Shown here: piece by piece, positions 4,937 through 11,352 of the stretch
Numbering within the stretch: position 1 is the stretch's first letter
Layout: the number at the start of each line of letters is the position of its first letter
Program-made: the position numbers and the translations under genes
The notes under the pieces: generated by a model
Told to the model about the DNA's origin: nothing
The model's database searches: none
What the model saw: only the letters and a program-made list of their open reading frames with translations
Assembly: GCA_003567115.1 (NCBI GenBank)
Contig: PXAP01000219.1
Location: 1-11,352 of the forward strand
Reading direction: 5' to 3'
Length of the DNA: 11,352 nt
From: Bacteroidota bacterium
GTDB lineage: Bacteria > Bacteroidota > Bacteroidia > Bacteroidales > PUMT01

Positions 4937-7315
4937 ATGGCAATATCCAAGAAAAATACCGGAAAAAAAGCAAAAGGAATTTCCGGATATTTCAATGATG
5001 AACGTTTCAGGCTTTCCCTGGGCAGTTTTATTCTGATATTCGCCCTCTTTCTTACATTATCTTTCGTATCCTATTTTTTTACATGGAAAACCGATCAAAG
5101 TTTTGAATGGGAAAAAATAATATCAAATCCGGATATCAGGGTTGAAAACTGGGCAGGAAAAACAGGTGCATGGTTTTCATCACTTTTTATAAACCAATGG
5201 TTTGGAATAGCATCATTCAGTGTTCCGTTTCTTTTGATCATAACTGGGCTTAAATTAATCAGGGTCAGGCTGACACCGTTGGGCAGAACATTTAGAATAA
5301 CAATTACCGGAGCTATACTTATATCATTAACACTCGGTTACATCTTCGGAGATGCAGCAGGTTTTCTTGGTAGCGGTCCAGGTGGTGCGCATGGATATTA
5401 TATGGCAGAATGGCTTAATGCCTTTATAGGAAAAACAGGAACAGCCTTTTTAATTATTCTGCTTCTGTTTTCCTATTTCCTTTTCTCGGTAAAAAATTCA
5501 TCGATATTTTTTAAAAACCTTGCACAAAAAATAAGAATCAAAAAATCTGACCCTGCCGGCAAAACAAAAACCGATCCGGTCACAGTTCCCGATGCAGAAG
5601 ATAATCCGGAAATAACCGGTGCAACCAATCTGCCCGGAGATGAGTTGTTTGAAATTGACAATGAGGACTCTGAAGTCCATAATAAAAGCGTATACAATAA
5701 GGAGAATGATAATTATGATGGTCAAAGCAGTGTAAGGCTGCTGATAAAAGAAAAAAAAGCTGATGAGCAAAGCTCTTCGGAAGAGATGATCAATACACAG
5801 ACTCTTAAGGACTATGATCCGACCCTTGATCTTCCTTCATTTAAATCCCCCCCCATAAATCTTCTGGAACAATACAAATCGACTGAAACCCCGGTCAGTA
5901 AGGAAGAGCTGATAAACAATAAAAACCGGATAGTTGAGACCCTGGGCAATTATAAAATCCAGATAGATAAAATTACTGCCACCATAGGGCCCACAGTAAC
6001 CCTATACGAGATAGTACCGGCCCCGGGTATTCGTATTTCAAAGATAAAGAACCTTGAAGATGATATTGCACTAAATCTTTCAGCATTGGGAATAAGAATT
6101 ATTGCCCCGATTCCCGGAAGAGGAACGATCGGTATTGAGGTCCCTAACCAAAATCCGGAAATAGTAACAATGCGCTCGGTCATCAGCTCAGTAAAATTTC
6201 AAGAGTCAAAACATGAACTACCCATTGTTTTAGGCAAAACAATATCGAACGAAACATATTCGGTTGACCTTACACGTATGCCTCATCTCTTGATTGCCGG
6301 AGCAACCGGACAGGGAAAATCCGTAGGTCTTAATGCCATACTTACTTCGCTTTTATATAAAAAACATCCTGCACAATTAAAATTTGTCCTTATAGATCCC
6401 AAAAAGGTAGAACTGACAGTCTATTCAAAAATAGAACAACATTATCTTGCAAAACTGCCTGATACGGAAGAAGCCATCATTACCGACACCCAGAAGGTAA
6501 TTCACACGCTGCAGTCGCTTACAATAGAAATGGACCGGAGGTACAATCTTCTCAAAGAGGCACATGTAAGAAATGTAAAGGAATATAACGCTAAGTTCGT
6601 TGCCAGGCGGCTCAACCCGGAAAAAGGCCACCGCTATTTGCCCTATATTGTGGTTATCATAGATGAATTTGCCGACCTTATAATGACAGCGGGACGTGAA
6701 ATAGAGACACCTCTCGCAAGACTGGCGCAGTTGGCAAGAGCTATAGGAATTCATCTTGTAATAGCCACACAGCGTCCCACAACAAATATTATCACAGGAG
6801 TTATAAAGGCAAACTTTCCCAGTCGTATAGCTTTCAGGGTAACATCAATGATGGACTCCAGAACGATTCTTGATACACCCGGCGCCAATCAGCTTATTGG
6901 AAGGGGCGATATGCTGATAACTGCCGGAAGTGAGATGATAAGGCTCCAATGTGCCTTTATCGATACACCTGAAATTGACCGGATAACTGAATTTATCGGG
7001 TCACAAAACGGATACCCATCTGCCCATTACCTTCCTGAATATGTTGATGAAAACGAAACCGAATCTGCTGAAGTTGACCTGAGAAAAAGGGATGATATTT
7101 TTGATGAAGCCGCCAGACTGGTTGTAATGCACCAGCAAGGCTCCACTTCACTTATACAGAGAAAATTTTCAATTGGCTACAACAGGGCCGGCCGAATAAT
7201 AGATCAACTGGAAGCCGCAGGAATTGTCGGCCCTTTTGAAGGCAGTAAGGCCAGACAGGTTTTAGTGCAGAATGAATACAGTTTGGAACAGTTATTGAAC
7301 GAAATGGACAAATGA
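4937..7315 (+). CDS. ftsK: DNA translocase FtsK
   Basis: Septum-anchored hexameric ATPase that pumps DNA to clear the closing septum and promotes dimer resolution with XerCD. Of 792 residues, the N-terminus has four membrane segments (about 28-49, 87-108, 121-138 and 166-185). An acidic, low-complexity linker follows (about 205-300), far shorter than in E. coli FtsK. The alpha/beta motor comes next: Walker A GATGQGKS (455-462), Walker B VVIIDEFADL (572-581), ATQRPTTNIITGVIKANFPSRIAF (610-633) and the TPGANQLIGRGDML segment (647-660). The C-terminal gamma winged helix (about 718-777, IFDEAARLVV... FSIGYNRAGRIIDQLEAAGIVGP) is the module that reads KOPS polarity sites, so this is a full translocase rather than a motor-only homolog. 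The ATG at 4937 gives a basic N-terminus before TM1. No Shine-Dalgarno is visible, as is normal for the phylum. Likely first gene of an ftsK-lolA unit. Confidence 0.97.
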   Translation: MAISKKNTGKKAKGISGYFNDERFRLSLGSFILIFALFLTLSFVSYFFTWKTDQSFEWEKIISNPDIRVENWAGKTGAWFSSLFINQWFGIASFSVPFLLIITGLKLIRVRLTPLGRTFRITITGAILISLTLGYIFGDAAGFLGSGPGGAHGYYMAEWLNAFIGKTGTAFLIILLLFSYFLFSVKNSSIFFKNLAQKIRIKKSDPAGKTKTDPVTVPDAEDNPEITGATNLPGDELFEIDNEDSEVHNKSVYNKENDNYDGQSSVRLLIKEKKADEQSSSEEMINTQTLKDYDPTLDLPSFKSPPINLLEQYKSTETPVSKEELINNKNRIVETLGNYKIQIDKITATIGPTVTLYEIVPAPGIRISKIKNLEDDIALNLSALGIRIIAPIPGRGTIGIEVPNQNPEIVTMRSVISSVKFQESKHELPIVLGKTISNETYSVDLTRMPHLLIAGATGQGKSVGLNAILTSLLYKKHPAQLKFVLIDPKKVELTVYSKIEQHYLAKLPDTEEAIITDTQKVIHTLQSLTIEMDRRYNLLKEAHVRNVKEYNAKFVARRLNPEKGHRYLPYIVVIIDEFADLIMTAGREIETPLARLAQLARAIGIHLVIATQRPTTNIITGVIKANFPSRIAFRVTSMMDSRTILDTPGANQLIGRGDMLITAGSEMIRLQCAFIDTPEIDRITEFIGSQNGYPSAHYLPEYVDENETESAEVDLRKRDDIFDEAARLVVMHQQGSTSLIQRKFSIGYNRAGRIIDQLEAAGIVGPFEGSKARQVLVQNEYSLEQLLNEMDK

Positions 7316-7321
7316 ACTATC

Positions 7322-7338
7322 CCGGGGCAAAGCCCCGG
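7322..7338. repeat. GC-rich perfect hairpin 1 (REP-like palindrome)
   Basis: CCGGGGC (7322-7328) pairs perfectly with GCCCCGG (7332-7338) around an AAA loop, beginning seven bases after the ftsK stop codon. It is all G/C in an AT-rich genome and has no T-run behind it. It may stabilise the ftsK 3' end or belong to a dispersed palindrome family. Confidence 0.7.
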
Positions 7339-7362
7339 AGTATCTTATGGTATTTGTTGTTT

Positions 7363-7379
7363 CCGACCCGGAGGGTCGG
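7363..7379. repeat. GC-rich perfect hairpin 2 (REP-like palindrome)
   Basis: CCGACCC (7363-7369) pairs perfectly with GGGTCGG (7373-7379) around a GGA loop. It is followed by GGTTTGAAC, so it lacks a proper T-tract. It lies 24 bases after the first hairpin and 37 bases before the lolA ATG. Short GC palindromes of this kind recur between genes in some Bacteroidota genomes, as I recall. It could lower readthrough into lolA or protect mRNA ends. Confidence 0.7.
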
Positions 7380-7416
7380 GGTTTGAACTACTTTAAGAAT
7401 AAAAAATAATTCGAGA

Positions 7417-8076
7417 ATGAAATTAAATATACTTGCAGGCCTGATCATTGTTATCTATTCCTGCTTTGGCACATTGTTAAACGCCCAAGATGATGAAAGA
7501 GCAGGAAGGATACTTGATGAATTTTCCGGACAAATCTTGTCAGCCCCATCCTTATCAATAGATTTCACCATTATCATGTCAAGGCTAAGGGATGATACAA
7601 TTGAAGAATTTGACGGACAACTAACAATGAAGGGAGACAAATACAGGCTAAATGTAATGGATATGGAATCATGGTTTGACGGAACTTCAGTATACACCTT
7701 AATGAAAGATGTAAATGAAGTTATAATAAGTGACCCTGATGAGCAGGAGGGATTAATGTCCAATCCGGTAAAGCTATTTACCCTTTATGATGAGGAATTC
7801 AAATACAAGCTGATCGGAGAAACAAACCAAGAGGGGGCAAGGCTTTATGAAATAGATCTCCACCCGGTGGAACTGGATCATAATTTTCATACTGTAAAGC
7901 TATTTATATACCGGGATAAATACTTTTTACATTCAGCCGTAATTGCCGGAAAAGATGGTAACAGGTATACTTTTCTGGTAAATTATTATGATAATACCGT
8001 GCATTTGACCGATTCATTTTTCAGATTCGATGAAAACGATCATCCCGGGGTGGAGGTGATAGATATGCGCTGGTAG
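7417..8076 (+). CDS. lolA: Outer-membrane lipoprotein carrier protein LolA-like
   Basis: Periplasmic chaperone that takes lipoproteins from the LolCDE transporter and ferries them across to the outer membrane. At 219 residues it is of usual length. Residues 1-23 form a signal peptide (MKLN, hydrophobic core, then LNA before QDD); likely cleavage is after A23. C16 lies inside the hydrophobic core as IYSC, a poor lipobox, so I read it as a soluble periplasmic protein. The mature part shows the LolA pattern of short beta strands: SIDFTIIMS near 47-55, the FDGQLTMKGDKYRLNV segment (65-80) typical of Bacteroidetes LolA, SWFDGTSVYTL (85-95) and a late strand hairpin TVKLFIYRDKYFLHSAVI (159-176). 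It follows ftsK by 101 bp on the same strand; that neighbour pair supports the assignment. The fold family is convincing, but sequence conservation is low across LolA proteins. Confidence 0.85.
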   Translation: MKLNILAGLIIVIYSCFGTLLNAQDDERAGRILDEFSGQILSAPSLSIDFTIIMSRLRDDTIEEFDGQLTMKGDKYRLNVMDMESWFDGTSVYTLMKDVNEVIISDPDEQEGLMSNPVKLFTLYDEEFKYKLIGETNQEGARLYEIDLHPVELDHNFHTVKLFIYRDKYFLHSAVIAGKDGNRYTFLVNYYDNTVHLTDSFFRFDENDHPGVEVIDMRW

Positions 8077-8083
8077 AACAAAA

Positions 8084-10231
8084 CTATTCAGGGTATTCAA
8101 CCCTGGCGTGATAGATATTGCGCAGCTTATTTTTGTAAATCTCCTTTATTCTTGAAATATCCCTGAAGGTTATTTCTGTTTCACTGAATTGCTCTTCACT
8201 GACCTGATTGTTTATAATGGTTTCTACCAATGCATTTATTGATTCTATATTGATTTCCTTAAGGCTTCTGGAAGCTGCCTCCACGGAATCGGCCATCATC
8301 AAAGCTGCAGTCTCCCGGGAGAATGGCTTTGGTCCGGGATAAGTATATTTTTGCAAATCCACTTCATCATTGGGATATTTTTTCAGATGTGACCTGTAAA
8401 AATATTTAGCATGTGTTGTTCCATGGTGAGTACGGATAAAATCGATGATCTGCTCCGGCAAATTGTTCTTTTTTGCCATTTCAACCCCTTTGGTTACATG
8501 TGAGATTATCAATTGAGCACTCTCCTCAAATTCAAGTAAATCGTGCGGATTAAACCCGGAAGTCTGATTTTCTGTAAAATAAACAGGATTTGACATCTTT
8601 CCGATATCATGGTAAAGAGCCCCTGTTCTCACCAGAAGAGGGTTGCCGCCAATATCATAAATGGCAGCTTCGGCAAGATTGGCTACCTGTATTGAATGCT
8701 GAAAAGTTCCCGGCGCCTCTTCTGCCAGCTTACGTAAAAGGGGTTGGTTGGTATCAGAAAGCTCCATAAGTGTGGCATCGGAAATAAACCCAAAAGTTTT
8801 TTCAAAAATATAAAGTAAGGGATAAGCTGTTAGAACCAGTAGTCCGTTACCTCCAAACCAGGCAAAGTTCATCCATTCAATTGCAGTAATACTGCGCTCC
8901 TGGATTATGGCTATTCCAAAATAAAGAATTGAATAGGAAAAAACTATTATCACTGCTGTATAGAACAGTTTGCTGCGCCGGTACAGATTGGTAAGACTGA
9001 ATATTGCCACAATCCCTATTACAAAATTGAGAAAAACGAATTCAAAACTGTTGGGGGCAAAGAAGCCGACAAGCAGCATAATTATAGTATGCATAAACAA
9101 TGCAAGCCGCTCATCATAAAAGGTTCTTATAATAATGGGAACAATAGCAAAGGGAACAATGTAGAAATTAATCTGGCTGAACCTTATAAGTAAAATTGAT
9201 ACGGAAACCATTAAAACAAATAGAAAAAGTATAAACAGGGTTTTACGGACATTATCCAGTATCTCACGCCTGAAATGATAGAGGAAAAGATAAAAAATTA
9301 TTGCCAGAGAAAATACCAGTATAAACTGTCCCAGCAATACGAGATTGAGGTTTGCTCCTCTCAGTTGTGCTTCATATTCCCTCTTCAGTGATTCAAGTAT
9401 CTGAAAAATATCACCGGTTATAAGGTCCCCCCTGGAAACAATACGTTCTCCCGCCTGAACCATACCCCTGGCATGTGAAACATTATCAAGCATGCTTTGA
9501 CGTACCCTCTCGGTCATTTCCCGGTCATAATATAAATTAGGATGAATAAATTCACTGTAATCCATGGTATTGAAAAAAGCAACCAGATTTTGGGAATTAT
9601 CCCCAAATCTTTCTGACATCCATTTATTAATATTGTTTGTCAGATGCTCATATGCTGTTTTTTGAGTGTAAAAATCTCCGGGAGAAGTTCTAATTCCTAT
9701 ATTATTCCGTATAATTATTATTGATTCCAGATCTTCTGCAAATATCCGGTCAGATGTTGCTCCCGGAGCGATTATTCCCATCTCATATATTTGTTTCAGC
9801 AAATCTATACTAAAAGAGGAAAACTGATTTGCAATGCTATTAAAGCTCTGGTTTTCTGATTGATCAAAAGACTCCTGCTGTCCATTCCGAATATCATGTT
9901 CGTCGATAAAAAGTTCCATTCTTCTATCCAGGTAATCTTTAAGGACAGATGCAACAGAATCATATACCAAAGTATCATGACGGAAATAGGGGCGGAAATC
10001 TGCCATCACACTGTCTCTTTCTGCTTTCAGCTCAGCTTCTGTTTTATAGATTGGAAAATTGAAAGGGGCAATCAGAGTTTCGTGCATCCATGGACGGCCT
10101 CTTTGAAATTCATACCTGAATTTTCCTTCCCGGGGAAGCAAATAAAGTATGACCAGTGCAGTAATCAAGAAAAGTGAAACAACACTGATGCTGTTATAAT
10201 ACTGTTTAAATAATCGGACTATCTTTTTCAC
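8084..10231 (-). CDS. pgpH: 7TM-HD cyclic-di-AMP phosphodiesterase, PgpH type
   Basis: Membrane HD hydrolase expected to cleave c-di-AMP to pApA, the messenger tied to potassium, osmotic and cell-wall control. The 715 residues match PgpH architecture and length. A basic N-terminus and TM anchor (about 14-32) lead into a large extracytoplasmic 7TMR-HDED domain (about 45-290), with AGERIVSRGDLIT (260-272) before the bundle. About seven membrane segments follow (296-475), then the cytosolic HD domain (about 490-715). Visible metal ligands: H512 (FQHSIQVANLAE), H541-D542 (YHDIGK), H578 (ISHV), H602-H603 (RTHHGTTHAKYFY) and D648 (MMADSVEAASR). All are present, so it should be active. The start is GTG at 10231 (MKKIVRLFKQ); I see no in-frame ATG nearby upstream. 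It ends 7 bp from the lolA stop, converging with it. Activity is inferred from the family. Confidence 0.93.
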   Translation of the reverse strand: MKKIVRLFKQYYNSISVVSLFLITALVILYLLPREGKFRYEFQRGRPWMHETLIAPFNFPIYKTEAELKAERDSVMADFRPYFRHDTLVYDSVASVLKDYLDRRMELFIDEHDIRNGQQESFDQSENQSFNSIANQFSSFSIDLLKQIYEMGIIAPGATSDRIFAEDLESIIIIRNNIGIRTSPGDFYTQKTAYEHLTNNINKWMSERFGDNSQNLVAFFNTMDYSEFIHPNLYYDREMTERVRQSMLDNVSHARGMVQAGERIVSRGDLITGDIFQILESLKREYEAQLRGANLNLVLLGQFILVFSLAIIFYLFLYHFRREILDNVRKTLFILFLFVLMVSVSILLIRFSQINFYIVPFAIVPIIIRTFYDERLALFMHTIIMLLVGFFAPNSFEFVFLNFVIGIVAIFSLTNLYRRSKLFYTAVIIVFSYSILYFGIAIIQERSITAIEWMNFAWFGGNGLLVLTAYPLLYIFEKTFGFISDATLMELSDTNQPLLRKLAEEAPGTFQHSIQVANLAEAAIYDIGGNPLLVRTGALYHDIGKMSNPVYFTENQTSGFNPHDLLEFEESAQLIISHVTKGVEMAKKNNLPEQIIDFIRTHHGTTHAKYFYRSHLKKYPNDEVDLQKYTYPGPKPFSRETAALMMADSVEAASRSLKEINIESINALVETIINNQVSEEQFSETEITFRDISRIKEIYKNKLRNIYHARVEYPE

Positions 10232-10265
10232 GGTATTATATATTTATAACAAAATAACTAAAAAA

Positions 10266-10273
10266 CAAACCTA
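10266..10273 (-). promoter_or_regulatory. Candidate pgpH promoter -7 element
   Basis: Minus-strand TAGGTTTG fits TAnnTTTG exactly and would give a leader of about 28 nt before the GTG start. The -33 side is poor: only TTCG occurs upstream, and at too short a distance. Confidence 0.35.
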
Positions 10274-10401
10274 CATATTTTTTTCATCGAACCCTTTCTA
10301 ATACCATGTCAAAAAATAAAAGTAGAACCATAAAATACCATGTGGATTTGAAAAGTAATATAACAGGATTATAATTAAATTAGTATATTTCGCTTTAACA
10401 A

Positions 10402-10409
10402 TAAATTTG
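10402..10409 (+). promoter_or_regulatory. Candidate promoter -7 element for the NlpC/P60 gene
   Basis: TAAATTTG matches TAnnTTTG exactly and would start transcription about 23 bases before the ATG at 10438. The only -33 candidate is TTAG at 10380-10383 (18-bp spacer), three of four bases right. Confidence 0.4.
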
Positions 10410-10437
10410 AACAGGGTTAAATTATTCAATTTATTGT

Positions 10438-11223
10438 ATGCAATATGCTGTATCCATATTACCGGTTGTTCCCGTACGATCATCTCCTTCGGAGAAAGAG
10501 GAAATGGTCACTCAGCTGCTGTTTGGCGAATATGTGATTGTATTGGAAACTCAGAAAAAATGGAGCTATATTGAAATATGTCAGGATGGCTATCGGGGGT
10601 GGCTATACAGCCCTATGGTGAAGCCAGTTACCAAAGAATCAGCCATACCCTTTATTAACTCTGGCCCCCGGATACCGGGCAATCTTTTTTTACCGGTAGT
10701 GAATAATGAAAGCAAATATCCTTTTTATATTCCTGCGGGAAGTTTACTTTATGAGTATAATCCTGCCTGCAGCACCTTCCGGATCAATGATATTCAGTTT
10801 AAATGCCGGCAGGAGCCACTCTTCTATCCACATGAAAACATAAGGGAAAATATCAGCCAGGCAGCTCTCATATTCAGAAATATACCATACCTTTGGGGAG
10901 GGAAAAATCCTTTCGGAATGGATTGTTCCGGACTAACCCAGACGGTGGTGAAACTTTTTGGCATAAGAATTCCCAGAGATGCCAGCCAACAGGTTGACAA
11001 AGGAACAAATGTCAATATCAGTGAAGCAAAACCGGGTGATCTGGCTTTTTTTGATAATGAACAGGGAGAAATCATTCATACAGGGATAATAACCGCCCAT
11101 CGACAAATAATTCATGCATCGGGAATGGTAAGGCTTGACAGAATAGATCACAGGGGAATATATAACAGCACGCTTAAACAATACACCCATAAGCTCAGGG
11201 TAATTAAAAATGTTTTGGATTAG
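10438..11223 (+). CDS. SH3b-NlpC/P60 peptidoglycan endopeptidase (C40 family)
   Basis: Cysteine peptidase expected to cut peptidoglycan stem peptides, probably between D-Glu and the diamino acid as in YkfC-type dipeptidyl-peptidase VI. The 261 residues have a bacterial SH3 domain at about 3-65 (LPVVPVRSSPSEKEEMVTQLLFGE, then WSYIEICQDGYRGWLYSPMV), a middle region that may be a second SH3-like domain (about 75-130), and the NlpC/P60 domain at about 135-258. The catalytic cysteine is C163 in MDCSGL, preceded by YLWGGKNPFG. The histidine is H214 in IIHTGI and the third polar residue is H226 in IIHASG; PGDLAFF (199-205) is the usual connecting motif. All catalytic residues are present. No signal peptide is visible, so it may act on imported muropeptides in the cytoplasm (recycling) rather than on the wall. 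It is divergent from pgpH, with 206 bp between. The start fits, as the SH3 strand begins immediately. Confidence 0.93.
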   Translation: MQYAVSILPVVPVRSSPSEKEEMVTQLLFGEYVIVLETQKKWSYIEICQDGYRGWLYSPMVKPVTKESAIPFINSGPRIPGNLFLPVVNNESKYPFYIPAGSLLYEYNPACSTFRINDIQFKCRQEPLFYPHENIRENISQAALIFRNIPYLWGGKNPFGMDCSGLTQTVVKLFGIRIPRDASQQVDKGTNVNISEAKPGDLAFFDNEQGEIIHTGIITAHRQIIHASGMVRLDRIDHRGIYNSTLKQYTHKLRVIKNVLD

Positions 11224-11253
11224 CGCATGCAATTAATCTATTAATATTAAGGT

Positions 11254-11352
11254 ATGTATATATACACACCCTACGTCAAAGTGTTCATAGTACTGGTTGT
11301 TATTGTAATTATTTATCTGTTTTTCAGAAAATTAATTAACAATAAACAAGAA
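11254..11352 (+). CDS. Start of a small membrane-anchored ORF, cut by the window edge
   Basis: From ATG 11254 the frame stays open for 33 codons to the last base. The peptide MYIYTPYVKVFIVLVV leads into a strongly hydrophobic segment (about 9-24), followed by a basic, hydrophilic stretch (RKLINNKQE). That is the look of a single-pass membrane anchor with its C-terminal part outside the window. It begins 30 bp after the NlpC/P60 stop, so it could be co-transcribed. AAGG lies only one base before the ATG, too close to be a useful ribosome site. I cannot name a family. Such a short open frame in AT-rich DNA could be chance, though the hydrophobic pattern argues against that. Confidence 0.42.
   Translation, partial: MYIYTPYVKVFIVLVVIVIIYLFFRKLINNKQE

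Noticed and set aside
7417..7490. LolA-like protein as a lipoprotein through Cys16
   Set aside because: IYSC is inside the hydrophobic core with tyrosine at -2, a poor lipobox, and LNA-Q further on fits signal peptidase I.

Overview
The window looks like a chromosomal segment from an AT-rich member of the Bacteroidota, probably Bacteroidales/Marinilabiliales-like. Four things point there: a 287-residue primary-type sigma factor starting MRQLKIT and ending LLKSYLG; no convincing Shine-Dalgarno sequences; promoter candidates of the Bacteroidetes type (TTTG, about 19 bp, TAnnTTTG); and the order ftsK then lolA, which I recall as common in this phylum. All recognisable genes are core or housekeeping. 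I see no transposase, integrase, phage gene, CRISPR array, tRNA or rRNA.

Layout, left to right. An RpoD-type sigma factor (+, 208-1071) converges on an MscS-family mechanosensitive channel (-, 1165-2097). An AT-rich 600-bp gap follows, holding a short direct-repeat pair. Next is a single-RRM RNA-binding protein (-, 2699-2950), then a 550-bp gap. The right part of that gap carries a GC-richer, degenerate 36-37-bp tandem array that ends against the stop codon of an ornithine carbamoyltransferase gene (-, 3503-4504). A divergent 430-bp region holds promoter candidates for argF and for ftsK. FtsK (+, 4937-7315) is followed by two perfect GC-rich hairpins and then a LolA-like periplasmic lipoprotein carrier (+, 7417-8076). 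LolA converges, with only 7 bp between stop codons, on a PgpH-type 7TM-HD c-di-AMP phosphodiesterase (-, 8084-10231, GTG start). That gene is divergent from an SH3b-NlpC/P60 peptidoglycan endopeptidase (+, 10438-11223). The start of a small membrane-anchored ORF runs off the right edge.

Functional themes are transcription initiation (sigma), post-transcriptional control (RRM protein), chromosome segregation at division (FtsK), envelope biogenesis and turnover (LolA, NlpC/P60), osmotic and cyclic-nucleotide homeostasis (MscS, PgpH) and arginine/citrulline metabolism (OTC). They share no obvious single pathway and sit mostly as single genes or a two-gene unit.

The least explained structure is the 3295-3502 tandem array. 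Its units are diverged, several keep a small dyad whose arms change together, and three units also keep a reading frame with a 12-residue period. I do not see a clear-cut novel multi-gene system here.
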